Assembly (NCBI GenBank): GCA_043743785.1
Contig: JAYTVW010000167.1
Location: 1 to 64,000, forward strand
Source: JAQTNA01 sp043743785
Lineage (GTDB): Bacteria; Pseudomonadota; Gammaproteobacteria; Burkholderiales; Rhodocyclaceae
Direction: 5' to 3'
DNA: 64,000 nucleotides
The notes below the pieces were generated by a model. The model was not told the DNA's origin, searched no databases, and saw only the letters and a list, made by a program, of their open reading frames with translations. Both the position numbers and the translations under genes were made by a program. Position 1 is the stretch's first letter. The number at the start of each line of letters is the position of its first letter. This document shows positions 24,863-32,682 of this stretch, in pieces.

Positions 24863-25279
24863 ATGGCTTTCGGTTCCTTCGACAGCGGCAGCGGCCCGGC
24901 CCAGCCCATGGCGGAAATCAACACCACGCCCTTGGTGGACGTCATGCTGGTGCTGCTGGTGATTTTCATCATCACCGCGCCCCTCTTCAACCAGGCCATT
25001 CCCATCGACCTGCCAAAAGTAACGGCGAAGCCCCTGGAGGAAAAGCCCCGCATCATCCACCTGGCGGTGGACGCCGCCGGCCAGGCCAGCGTGGACGGAA
25101 CCACCGTGAACGGGGCTGACCTGGACACCCGCCTGCGCCAACTGGCCGCCGGCCAGACCAACCCCGAACTGCATCTGCGGGCCGACAAGGGCACCCGCTA
25201 CGAGCGCATCTCCACCCTCCTGGCCGCCGCCCAGAAAGCCGGCATCGAGCGCATCGCCTTCGTGACGGAGCCGCAATGA
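24863..25279 (+). CDS. exbD: ExbD/TolR-type proton channel subunit
   Basis: 138 aa. Start MAFGSFDSGSGPAQ (ATG 24863). One transmembrane helix (about 22-44) in MAEINTTPLVDVMLVLLVIF; the Asp of PLVDVML is the proton-carrying residue. The periplasmic domain ends AGIERIAFVTEPQ. Works with ExbB and TonB just upstream. Confidence 0.96.
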   Translation: MAFGSFDSGSGPAQPMAEINTTPLVDVMLVLLVIFIITAPLFNQAIPIDLPKVTAKPLEEKPRIIHLAVDAAGQASVDGTTVNGADLDTRLRQLAAGQTNPELHLRADKGTRYERISTLLAAAQKAGIERIAFVTEPQ

Positions 25280-25302
25280 TGACGGCACTTGCAATTCATT
25301 TG

Positions 25303-25434
25303 AAACGCCGAGGCGCCGAGGCGCCGAGGAGATATAGGTCTGGATCTATCCCGACAGAAGTCCTCCAGAGATGTCGGGATGAATTCCGACCCGCATTTCA
25401 GCAGATTTTCTCGGCGCCTCGGCGTCTCGGCGTT
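25303..25434. repeat. Inverted-repeat element, CGCCGAG family, copy 2
   Basis: aaacgccgaggcgccgaggc on the left, its near reverse complement (tctcggcgcctcggcgtct...gttt) on the right, 132 bp. An internal 8-bp inverted repeat atcccgac...gtcgggat (25347-25380) adds secondary structure. It ends 8 bp before the regB-like start codon. Confidence 0.8.
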
Positions 25435-25442
25435 TAATAAAT

Positions 25443-26858
25443 ATGGCTGTTCACGCCACGCTATCCGCCCCCGCCGGCCACTTGCCGCGGCTGGTAAACC
25501 TGCGCTGGCTGGAGGTGGGAAGCCAGTTAGCGGTGCTGGCCATCGCCCGCTACGCTCTGGACATGAGCCTGCCCTGGCAGCCCATGCTGGCGGTGTGCCT
25601 GGCCCTGGCCATCGGCAACCTGCTGACTTGGTGGCGCCTCAAGGGCAGCTGGCCGGTCACCGACCTTGAGCTGTTCGCCCAGCTGTGCACCGACGTGCTG
25701 GCCCTGTCCACCCTGCTCTACTTCAGCGGCGGCTCCGCCAACCCCTTCGTTTCGCTCTTGCTCTTGCCCCTGACCATCGCAGCCACCACCCTGGGCGCCC
25801 GCCATGCCTGGGCCATGGCCGCCATTGTGGTAGCCGCCTACACCCTGCTCATGGTGCATAGCCAGCCCCTGCCGGAACCCCGGGCCAGTCTGCCCCTGCC
25901 GGCGTGGCTGGGGGGCGCAAGCCCGGCCCCGGTGGAAGAAACCTGCCACGTGGAGCCGCTGCCCGCCGCTGGCCACGAGGGCCATGTGAGGCCCGCGACG
26001 CCAACCCCCGCCGCCACGCCGGCCACGGGCCACGCCGGACACGACGTGGGCAGCGGCAGCGGCTTCGCCCTACACCTTCTGGGCATGTGGTTCAACTTCG
26101 TGGTCAGCGGCCTGGTGGTGGCCTTCTTTCTCACACGCATGGCGGCAACCCTGAGGGCGCGGGAACGGGAGCTGGCCGGAGCGCGGGAGAACGCCCTGCG
26201 CAATGAACAAATCCTGGCCCTGGGCACCCTGGCGGCGGGCGCGGCCCACCAACTCGGCACGCCCCTGTCCACCCTGGCGGTGGTGCTCAGGGAAATGGAA
26301 CTGGAACACGGCCCGCACAACGCGGATCTGGCCGCCGACCTGGCCCTGGCCCGGCAGCAGGTGGGCCACTGCAAGACCACCCTGTCCCGCATCCTGGCGG
26401 ACGCCGGCCACCACCGGGGCGAAGGCGGCGAGGCTCTGGCGCTCGATGCCTTCCTCACTGCCATGCTCGAGGACTGGTGCCTGCTGCGACCCGACGCCCG
26501 CTTCACGGTGAGTCTGGACGGCCCCCAACCCGCCCCCACCCTCCTCAAGGAACCCAGTCTGGAACACGCCCTCCTCAATCTTTTGGACAACGCCGCCGAC
26601 GCCTCCCCCGGCGGGGTGGAACTGCAGGCAAGCTGGAACGCCCAGCAGTGCGTGCTGGAAATCCTCGACCGGGGCAGCGGCTTCGACGCCGCAGCCAAGA
26701 GCGGCCAGCCCTTTGTATCCACCAAGGCCGGGGGCCTGGGCATCGGCCTGTTCCTCTCCAACGCCACCCTGGAACGCTTCGGCGGCAAGGTGGAGCTGTT
26801 CGACCGTGATGGCGGCGGCACCCGTACCCGCGTTACCTTGCCGTTGAAAGCGAAATAA
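25443..26858 (+). CDS. regB: RegB/PrrB-like redox sensor histidine kinase
   Basis: 471 aa. About six transmembrane segments in residues 25-232, with the quinone-site motif GGSANPF (96-102) after TM4-like LCTDVLALSTLLYFS. The H-box GTLAAGAAHQLGTPLST (H269) is the RegB type (E of HELGTP is Q here), followed by an HATPase domain with NLLDNAADASPGG and KAGGLGIGLFL. Residues 141-207 are an unusual long loop with C168 and six His (169, 178, 181, 197, 200 and 211 nearby), not typical of RegB. No Shine-Dalgarno: the repeat element stops 8 bp before the ATG. It pairs with the RegA-like regulator downstream and would adjust energy metabolism to quinone redox state. Confidence 0.88.
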   Translation: MAVHATLSAPAGHLPRLVNLRWLEVGSQLAVLAIARYALDMSLPWQPMLAVCLALAIGNLLTWWRLKGSWPVTDLELFAQLCTDVLALSTLLYFSGGSANPFVSLLLLPLTIAATTLGARHAWAMAAIVVAAYTLLMVHSQPLPEPRASLPLPAWLGGASPAPVEETCHVEPLPAAGHEGHVRPATPTPAATPATGHAGHDVGSGSGFALHLLGMWFNFVVSGLVVAFFLTRMAATLRARERELAGARENALRNEQILALGTLAAGAAHQLGTPLSTLAVVLREMELEHGPHNADLAADLALARQQVGHCKTTLSRILADAGHHRGEGGEALALDAFLTAMLEDWCLLRPDARFTVSLDGPQPAPTLLKEPSLEHALLNLLDNAADASPGGVELQASWNAQQCVLEILDRGSGFDAAAKSGQPFVSTKAGGLGIGLFLSNATLERFGGKVELFDRDGGGTRTRVTLPLKAK

Positions 26859-26871
26859 GCACCGGCCCCTC

Positions 26872-26899
26872 GTTTCACCTTTCACGTTTCACCTTTCAC
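26872..26899. repeat. 7-bp tandem array forming the regA 5' leader
   Basis: gtttcac, ctttcac, gtttcac, ctttcac: four heptamers that end exactly at the base before the regA ATG and fill the place of the ribosome-binding site. Confidence 0.85.
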
Positions 26900-27445
26900 A
26901 TGCCCAACGATCCCGACCGCCCCACCCTGCTACTGGTTGACGACGACGAGGTATTCCGCAGCGTGCTGGCCCGGGCACTGACCCGGCGGGGCTTTGCCGT
27001 CACCAGCGCCGCCGATGTCTTCGAAGCCGAAACCCGGGCCATGGAACAGCCGCCGGAATACGCGGTGGTGGACCTGAAGATGCCCGGCGACAGCGGCCTG
27101 GTACTCATCGAAAAGCTCATGGCCCTGGACCCGGGCACGCGCATTGTCATGCTCACCGGCTACGCCAGCATCGCCACCGCCGTGGAAGCCATCAAGCTGG
27201 GGGCTACCCACTATCTCGCCAAGCCGGCGGACGCGGACGAGATCGTCGCCGCCTTGCACAAGGTGGACGGTGACGCCCGCATGGCGGTGGCGGATTCGCC
27301 CCTATCGGTGGACCGGCTGGAATGGGAACACATCCAGAAGGTGCTGGCGGAAAACCAGGGCAATATCTCCGCCACCGCCCGCGCCCTCAAAATGCACCGC
27401 CGTACCTTGCAGCGCAAACTCGGCAAGCGGCCAGTGAAGGAATAA
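26900..27445 (+). CDS. regA: RegA/ActR/PrrA-like response regulator
   Basis: 181 aa. Receiver domain with D58 as the phospho-acceptor (VVDLKMPGDSG), acidic pair DDD (14-16) and Lys in LAKPADADE. A Pro-poor linker (RegA proteins usually have PPP here) leads to a C-terminal Fis-type helix-turn-helix, NISATARALKMHRRTLQRKL, the near-invariant RegA DNA-binding sequence. It lies 41 bp after the sensor gene. The start has no Shine-Dalgarno because a heptamer array abuts it. Confidence 0.94.
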   Translation: MPNDPDRPTLLLVDDDEVFRSVLARALTRRGFAVTSAADVFEAETRAMEQPPEYAVVDLKMPGDSGLVLIEKLMALDPGTRIVMLTGYASIATAVEAIKLGATHYLAKPADADEIVAALHKVDGDARMAVADSPLSVDRLEWEHIQKVLAENQGNISATARALKMHRRTLQRKLGKRPVKE

Positions 27446-27504
27446 ACCTGGAAACAAGTTTCAAGTGTCGTCTTCGCGGTGAGATTTGAATTTTTCTCAG
27501 CCGT

Positions 27505-29076
27505 TCAGTGTATTTCCCGCGTCTCCAGGAACTTGAGCTTGGGGTAGCGCTCTTCGGTGAGCTTCAGGTTCACCCGGTTCGGCGCGAGATAGACGTACTC
27601 GTCGGCGCCGTCCAGGGCCACGTTGATGGGATATTTGTCAGCGATGGATTTCAAATCCTCCGCGCTGCCCCGTAGCCAGCGGGCGGTGGCGACACCGTAG
27701 GACTCAAAAATCGCATCCACGCCGTATTCGTGTTCCAAGCGGTGGGCCACCACTTCGAACTGCAGTTGCCCCACAGCGCCGAGGATCAGGTCGTTGCTGC
27801 CCAAGGGACGGAACAACTGGGTGGCGCCTTCCTGGGCCAGTTGCTGCAAGCCCTTCTGGAGCTGCTTGAGCTTCAGAGGGTTGCGCAACACGGCGCGCTG
27901 GAAGAACTCCGGCGCGAAGGACGGGATACCGGTGAATTTCAGGTCCTCGCCCTCGGTGAAGGTGTCCCCCAGGTGCAGGGTGCCGTGGTTGGGGATGCCC
28001 AGGATGTCGCCGGCAAAGGCCTCGTCCGTGGTGGAGCGGTCCTGGGCCATGAAGGTGATGGCGTTGTTGACCGCCATGAACTTGCCGGTGCTCACCTGTT
28101 TCAGCTTCATGCCGCGCTCGAAGCGCCCGGAACACACCCGCAGGAAGGCGATGCGGTCCCGGTGCCGCGGGTCCATGTTGGCCTGGATCTTGAAGATGAA
28201 ACCGGTAAATTTCTCTTCCAGGGTTTCCACCTGGCGGGTCTGGGTGGGGCGGGAGAGGGGGCCGGGGGCCAGGTCCACCACGCCGTCCAGCAGGTGCTGC
28301 ACGCCGAAGTTATTCACCGCCGAGCCGAAGAACACCGGGGACTGCTTGCCCGCCAGGAAGGCCTCCAGATCGAAGGGGTGGGAGGCGCCCACCACCAGTT
28401 CCAGTTCCATGCGCAGTTCGTCGATCTCGTCCTTGAGAACCTCGTCCACCCGGGGGTTGTCGAGGCCTTTGATCACTTCGCCGGTGCCGCCGTCCGCCTG
28501 GGGATCGAAGAGAGCCACGGTGTCCGTCGCCAGGATATACACACCGCGGAAACGCTTGCCCATGCCGATGGGCCAGGTCATGGGGGAGCAGGGCATTTCC
28601 AGCACGGACTCGATCTCGTCCAGCAACTCGATGGGGGAGCGGCCTTCCCGGTCCAGCTTGTTGATGAAGGTCAGGATGGGGGTGTCCCTGAGACGGGTCA
28701 CGCGCACCAGCTTGATGGTCTGGGCTTCCACGCCCTTCACCGAATCGATGACCATCACCGCCGAATCCACGGCGGTCAGAGTGCGGTAGGTGTCTTCCGA
28801 GAAGTCCTCGTGGCCCGGCGTGTCCAGCAGGTTCACCATGCATTCCCGGTAGGGGAACTGCATCACCGAGGAGGTCACCGAGATGCCGCGCTGCTTTTCC
28901 AGTTCCATCCAGTCGGAGGTGGCATGGCGGCTGGCCTTGCGCGCCCGCACTTCGCCGGCCACCTGGATGGCACCGCCGAACCACAGCAGTTTTTCCGTCA
29001 GCGTGGTCTTGCCCGCGTCCGGGTGGGAAATGATGGCGAAGGTACGGCGGCGGGAAATTTCGGTATCGAGGCTCAC
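27505..29076 (-). CDS. prfC: Peptide chain release factor 3
   Basis: 523 aa with GTG start (GTG AGC CTC GAT ACC). A longer ATG frame extends upstream, but family members begin near here. Translational GTPase: P-loop SHPDAGKTT, switch region KQRGISVTSSVMQFPY, DTPGHEDFS, NKLD. RF3 removes RF1/RF2 from ribosomes after termination. Length matches E. coli PrfC (529). It is convergent with regA. Confidence 0.97.
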   Translation of the reverse strand: MSLDTEISRRRTFAIISHPDAGKTTLTEKLLWFGGAIQVAGEVRARKASRHATSDWMELEKQRGISVTSSVMQFPYRECMVNLLDTPGHEDFSEDTYRTLTAVDSAVMVIDSVKGVEAQTIKLVRVTRLRDTPILTFINKLDREGRSPIELLDEIESVLEMPCSPMTWPIGMGKRFRGVYILATDTVALFDPQADGGTGEVIKGLDNPRVDEVLKDEIDELRMELELVVGASHPFDLEAFLAGKQSPVFFGSAVNNFGVQHLLDGVVDLAPGPLSRPTQTRQVETLEEKFTGFIFKIQANMDPRHRDRIAFLRVCSGRFERGMKLKQVSTGKFMAVNNAITFMAQDRSTTDEAFAGDILGIPNHGTLHLGDTFTEGEDLKFTGIPSFAPEFFQRAVLRNPLKLKQLQKGLQQLAQEGATQLFRPLGSNDLILGAVGQLQFEVVAHRLEHEYGVDAIFESYGVATARWLRGSAEDLKSIADKYPINVALDGADEYVYLAPNRVNLKLTEERYPKLKFLETREIH

Positions 29077-29122
29077 GGCAGGCGGGAAGTGCTTGAAAAG
29101 GGGCGGATTATACAGGAGGGAA

Positions 29123-29224
29123 GAAGTTGCACCGGCGGCTGTGGCCAAACCCGGCAGCCTCGCCCTGCTGCTCGGCGCCCTGGGCGCCACTGCGCTACGC
29201 CGCCGCCAGCGAAAGTCCTGCTGA
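29123..29224 (+). pseudogene. Possible PEP-CTERM anchor remnant
   Basis: A frame reads EEVAPAAVAKPGSLALLLGA, then LGATALRRRQRKSC and stop. This looks like a PEP-CTERM sorting end (PEP, hydrophobic helix, Arg cluster), with K replacing E in the P-E-P box. There is no body of a secreted protein upstream, since the frame runs antisense into prfC. An alternative TTG-started frame (29127-29375) has a better ribosome site (aggaggg) but an unrecognisable product. The rest of 29077-29445 shows no supported gene. Confidence 0.35.
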
Positions 29225-29445
29225 TATAGCGACGGCTTGCGGGCGCTGCCAACAGCCGCGCGCCGCTCCCGTTCATCAGCCCTGGATAGTCATTTATTTG
29301 GCAAATTGCGTAAATATGATAAATCTGATAGTCTTGCCGCGTAATGTCACCCGGATCTCCGGTTCATTGGAATGACTCGGCGGGCCTGCCCTTGAAAACC
29401 GGGGCACGCCGCCGAAGCTGGAGACTGACTCATGGAGGATGCAAC

Positions 29446-29598
29446 ATGTTCGAAGCCATCAAGAAGTTTGCCCGGCGCCACAAGGATGAGCGCAAGAAAT
29501 CCCTGCTGGAGAACGCCAAGCGGATCATGGAACACGACCACGTTCTGCTCACAGGCCAGGGCCAGAACCGCCGTAGCGTCAGCACGCGCCCGGCTTAA
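29446..29598 (+). CDS. Small conserved basic protein
   Basis: 50 aa, MFEAIKKFARRHKDERKKSL, then LENAKRIMEHDHVLL and a Gln/Arg-rich end. TGGAGGATG lies at good spacing. Highly charged amphipathic helix; no known function. Its last bases overlap the converging peptidase stop (29595-29598). Confidence 0.65.
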   Translation: MFEAIKKFARRHKDERKKSLLENAKRIMEHDHVLLTGQGQNRRSVSTRPA

Positions 29599-30671
29599 GC
29601 ATCAGGGCCGGGCGCCAGGGCTTCCAGGGCTTTCTGCCGAGCCGCCTTGGACATCTCCGCCAACGCCTGCACCCGGGTATAGAAACGGGGCAGATCGCCG
29701 CCCTCACCCCGCAACAGGGCTGCAAAAGCCGGCACCCAGCGCTTATACAGGCCGACCGAGGCCAACTGGGCGTTGTTGAGGGGGCCGGCAAACCAGGGAT
29801 CGAAGCCGGCGTAGCCACCCCAGCTGGCCTTGCGCTGGCCGTATGCCTGGCGCAGGTCGGCAATGAGCTGGGCTTTCGCGGCACGCATGTCTTCCGGCGG
29901 CATGGTCTTTTGGTCGTAGAGCAGAGCCAGGCGTTCCCGGTGGCCCCGTACCAGCGCAGCGAAGTCCGCCTTGCGCTTCTGCTGGTCGCGGAAGGCCCGG
30001 AGGCGCTCTGGACTGCCGTGGATGGCCAGCCAACGGCTCACGCCCTCTTCCTCCACGGCAGAGGCGAAGGATTCATTGAAGGCGGAATCCCCGGAAACAA
30101 AGATTTTCTGGTGCGCCAGTTCGTGGAACATGGTGCGGGCCACCTCCTCCTGGCCGTAGCGCAGGAAGGTGTTGAGCACCGGGTCGTTGAAATAGCCCAG
30201 GGTGGAATAGGCGGGCACGCCTCCCACCCAGGTATCCAGCCCCTCGCTGCCCAGTTGCGCGGCCAGGGCCTCCGCCTCGGCCTTGGCGTAATAGCCCCGG
30301 TAATTCACGCAGCCCACCACCAGCATGCACCACTCATGGGGCTGGTCGGAAAACTCCCCGGCGGCGAAGACGTTCCACACCACAAAGGGCCGCTTCAGGT
30401 CGGCGTAGCTGCGGTAGCTGCCGTTGTCCGGCAGCGCCAACTCCCGGCTGGCGAAATCCCGCATGGCGCGGATTTCCGAGAGTTTCTGTTTTAGCCCGGT
30501 CTCGGTAGCCGGATCCGCCAGCCAGTCTGAAATAGGCCGCGCCGCCTGCAAGAGTTGCAGATGTCCGCCCATCGCCTGGGCGTAGTAGGCCAGGTTGGCG
30601 CAACCGGAAAGGGCCAGTAGCGTAGCGCCAAGCAGCAACACCGAGAGACGTCCGGGGAATTTGAAGGACAA
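29595..30671 (-). CDS. Lipoprotein putative aminopeptidase (zinc)
   Basis: 358 aa from TTG at 30671, the start that gives a proper lipoprotein signal (MSFKFPGRLSVLLLGATLLA then LSGC, lipobox Cys about residue 24). The catalytic region reads MFHELAHQKIFVSGDSAFNE SFA: HELAH is the HExxH zinc site and NE...E the third ligand region, typical of the 'putative aminopeptidase' DUF2265 family. The C-terminal half is helical. The TTG has no Shine-Dalgarno, because a repeat element begins one base upstream. Probably anchored to the outer membrane facing the periplasm. Confidence 0.82.
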   Translation of the reverse strand: MSFKFPGRLSVLLLGATLLALSGCANLAYYAQAMGGHLQLLQAARPISDWLADPATETGLKQKLSEIRAMRDFASRELALPDNGSYRSYADLKRPFVVWNVFAAGEFSDQPHEWCMLVVGCVNYRGYYAKAEAEALAAQLGSEGLDTWVGGVPAYSTLGYFNDPVLNTFLRYGQEEVARTMFHELAHQKIFVSGDSAFNESFASAVEEEGVSRWLAIHGSPERLRAFRDQQKRKADFAALVRGHRERLALLYDQKTMPPEDMRAAKAQLIADLRQAYGQRKASWGGYAGFDPWFAGPLNNAQLASVGLYKRWVPAFAALLRGEGGDLPRFYTRVQALAEMSKAARQKALEALAPGPDA

Positions 30672-30793
30672 ATTTGAACCGCAGAGGCGCGGAGGCGCAG
30701 AGACAAACACCCGCACTGAGCCGCGCCACGCCTCCAACCCTTGGCCCTGTCCCCGCTTCGGTTCTCTCGGCGCCTCGGCGTCTCGGCGTTCAA
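30672..30793. repeat. Inverted-repeat element, CGCCGAG family, copy 3
   Basis: Left part tttgaaccgcagaggcgcgg..., right part ctctcggcgcctcggcgtct...; imperfect inverted repeats, 122 bp. It touches the start of the peptidase gene and overlaps the stop codon of the hydrolase gene (30790-30792). Confidence 0.7.
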
Positions 30794-31455
30794 GCATCCG
30801 CATGCGCATGCAGGAACCGCCCGGTTTCAAAAAAATACTCGGCCTGGCGGACGCAGGGACCGGACAGGAGCATGCCCATGTGGCTGACATCCAGGCACAG
30901 GGTGTCCCGGCAGCCGGGCACCACGGTTTCCGTTACGGACACGACTCCGTCGTTGGGTTCCCGCAGGCTGGGCACGAAGACATGGCCCAGGCCCAGGCAA
31001 TGCCGACCGGCAATAACGCCCACTTCCAGCCATTCCGGCAAGCGGGGGCGGGGACGGGCCAGCCATTCCGGCAGGGTGCGGCCGAAAACAGGCGCCAGCA
31101 GGGAACTGTGGCTGAGGGTGTTTACGCAGTGGCTGCCCGCGAAGGGGGAGCCCAGCATGACCAGGCGCATGGCAGCAACCCCGTGCGGCGGGCCGGCGGC
31201 GAGGATGGCAGAAAGGGCCACCAGCCCCCCCAGGCTGTGGCCGAGCAGATGCACCTGGCCAACGGCCCGGGTGCGGCGGATGATCTCCGCCAGATCCAGG
31301 GCATTCTCATCCAGGCTCTTGCGGCAGGAGGCATAGCCATGGCGCTGCACCCGGTAGCCCTGCCCTTCCAGGCGTTTTGCCAGAGGCAGCAGGCTGGGAG
31401 CGTTCATCCACAAGCCGTGCACCAGGATCACGCTGCCCTTGCCAAGCTTTTCCAC
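30790..31455 (-). CDS. Alpha/beta hydrolase, lipase-like
   Basis: 221 aa. An oxyanion stretch VILVHGLWMN (residues about 9-18), nucleophile elbow GHSLGG (Ser about 74), a catalytic Asp candidate in EPNDGVV and His in SHMGML near the C-terminus: a complete triad for a small lipase/esterase. No signal peptide. The last codons come from the repeat element. Its place just before the T6SS locus invites a T6SS phospholipase idea, but nothing in it (no PAAR, VgrG or Tle-like regions) supports that, and it is probably housekeeping. Confidence 0.85.
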   Translation of the reverse strand: MEKLGKGSVILVHGLWMNAPSLLPLAKRLEGQGYRVQRHGYASCRKSLDENALDLAEIIRRTRAVGQVHLLGHSLGGLVALSAILAAGPPHGVAAMRLVMLGSPFAGSHCVNTLSHSSLLAPVFGRTLPEWLARPRPRLPEWLEVGVIAGRHCLGLGHVFVPSLREPNDGVVSVTETVVPGCRDTLCLDVSHMGMLLSGPCVRQAEYFFETGRFLHAHADA

Positions 31456-31495
31456 GCAGGCCTTCCCGCAGGTCGGTTCATTCGGCTAAGAACTT

Positions 31496-31513
31496 GTCGG
31501 GTTGAAACCCGAC
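31496..31513. repeat. REP-like hairpin before tssA stop
   Basis: gtcgggttgaaacccgac, a perfect 8-bp palindrome with a 2-nt loop. The same type occurs at 58768-58783. It lies just downstream of the minus-strand tssA arm and may protect or end that transcript. Confidence 0.6.
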
Positions 31514-31517
31514 CACA

Positions 31518-32594
31518 TCAATCCCGGTTGAGACCGCCCAGATGCTCAATCTCGCGCACCGCATCCGGCGTCAGTTCCCGCATGATATCCAGGAAGTTCA
31601 TGTCCAAGAGGCGAATGGCGCGGCGCACCAGGATGGGCGAGGGGTGTGCCGGTTCGGTTCTTTCCAGGTAATCGCAAACCTTTTCGAGCATCACTTTCGC
31701 GTCTTCCCGGGAGGCAAGGCGGCCGGCCCCGGGAACCCCGGCAGGTGCCGGGCCACGGGACGCCACTGCGCCGCCCGCGTCCTCGAAGCCATCAGCAGCG
31801 GCCCCATCTTCAGGAACAGCGGACTCGCTGGCGGTGTTCTCGGCATAGAACTTGGCGGCCCGGTCCAAGACCTTGCGCAGGGGCGCGAAGTCCGGCACCG
31901 CATTGGTCTTGTCGTTGAACAAGGAATAGATCGTCTTCAGGTTAAGCAGGGCGGCCTGGCAGGCCTCGGCCCGTTTCGCCAGTTCGTCCGGTTCCGTCTG
32001 ACCGCAGGTTACCGCCAGCAGTTCCTTGGTCGGCACGGCCTGGCCCGCCATGGGGGCGAGTTCCCCCGTCACCACTTCCAGGTCCCTCACGACGAAGCGC
32101 CCGATGGCCCGGGACTCCACCAGCGGGGCCAGTTTCACCACCCTCAAGACGCCATCCGTATCACTGAAAATGCTGAGGATATTGATGCGCATGGTGGGAT
32201 CAAAGTCATCATCCGCCAGCAGGCGCGGATGCACCTCGTCCCAGTAGCGTTCCAGCAGACCGGCGATGAGCGCTGTGCTCGCCGCCAAGCCGGGCAAGCC
32301 ATGCAAGCGGGTCGCTGCGGCAACAATTTGCATGGCGACGCGGAGATCCCGGGTGCGCTTGAAGAGCGCCAGGGCGGATTCCATCACGGCCGGGTAGTTA
32401 GGCTCCTTGCCCGGGATGACCCTGTCGATCTCGCGGCTGGAGTCCTCCGGATCCTTGACCCGATCCACCCTGTCCGGAGTCCCCTGCGCCGCCATTTCCA
32501 GGGCGCCGAATTCGAGGTCGTATTCCAGATCTTCCCCCGTGGGATTATCTTCGGACAGAGGCGCCAGGCAGGACTCCAGGTCAAGAATGGTCAT
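31518..32594 (-). CDS. tssA: T6SS protein TssA
   Basis: 358 aa. The N-terminal ImpA_N domain is plain (CLAPLSEDNPTGEDLEYD... and GKEPNYPAVMESALALFKRT RDLRVA). The linker at about 240-300 is Ala/Gly/Pro-rich. The short C-terminal part (LVRRAIRLLDMNFLDIMREL) is the ring-forming domain of the short TssA type. TssA primes baseplate assembly and caps tail-sheath growth. It is the last gene of the leftward T6SS arm tssK-tssL-tssM-tagF-tssA. Confidence 0.95.
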   Translation of the reverse strand: MTILDLESCLAPLSEDNPTGEDLEYDLEFGALEMAAQGTPDRVDRVKDPEDSSREIDRVIPGKEPNYPAVMESALALFKRTRDLRVAMQIVAAATRLHGLPGLAASTALIAGLLERYWDEVHPRLLADDDFDPTMRINILSIFSDTDGVLRVVKLAPLVESRAIGRFVVRDLEVVTGELAPMAGQAVPTKELLAVTCGQTEPDELAKRAEACQAALLNLKTIYSLFNDKTNAVPDFAPLRKVLDRAAKFYAENTASESAVPEDGAAADGFEDAGGAVASRGPAPAGVPGAGRLASREDAKVMLEKVCDYLERTEPAHPSPILVRRAIRLLDMNFLDIMRELTPDAVREIEHLGGLNRD

Positions 32595-32682
32595 ATTGAC
32601 TACCTTTCACTATGAAATGGGTATCGACAGAAGCGGCGCCCGCCCTTGCCCGCAGAGGGCGAGGGGTAGGCGCCGGCATGAA

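Noticed and set aside
30790..31455. Lipase-like gene as a T6SS phospholipase effector
   Set aside because: Adjacent to tssA, but transcription context, repeat elements and lack of VgrG/PAAR/adaptor linkage give no support.
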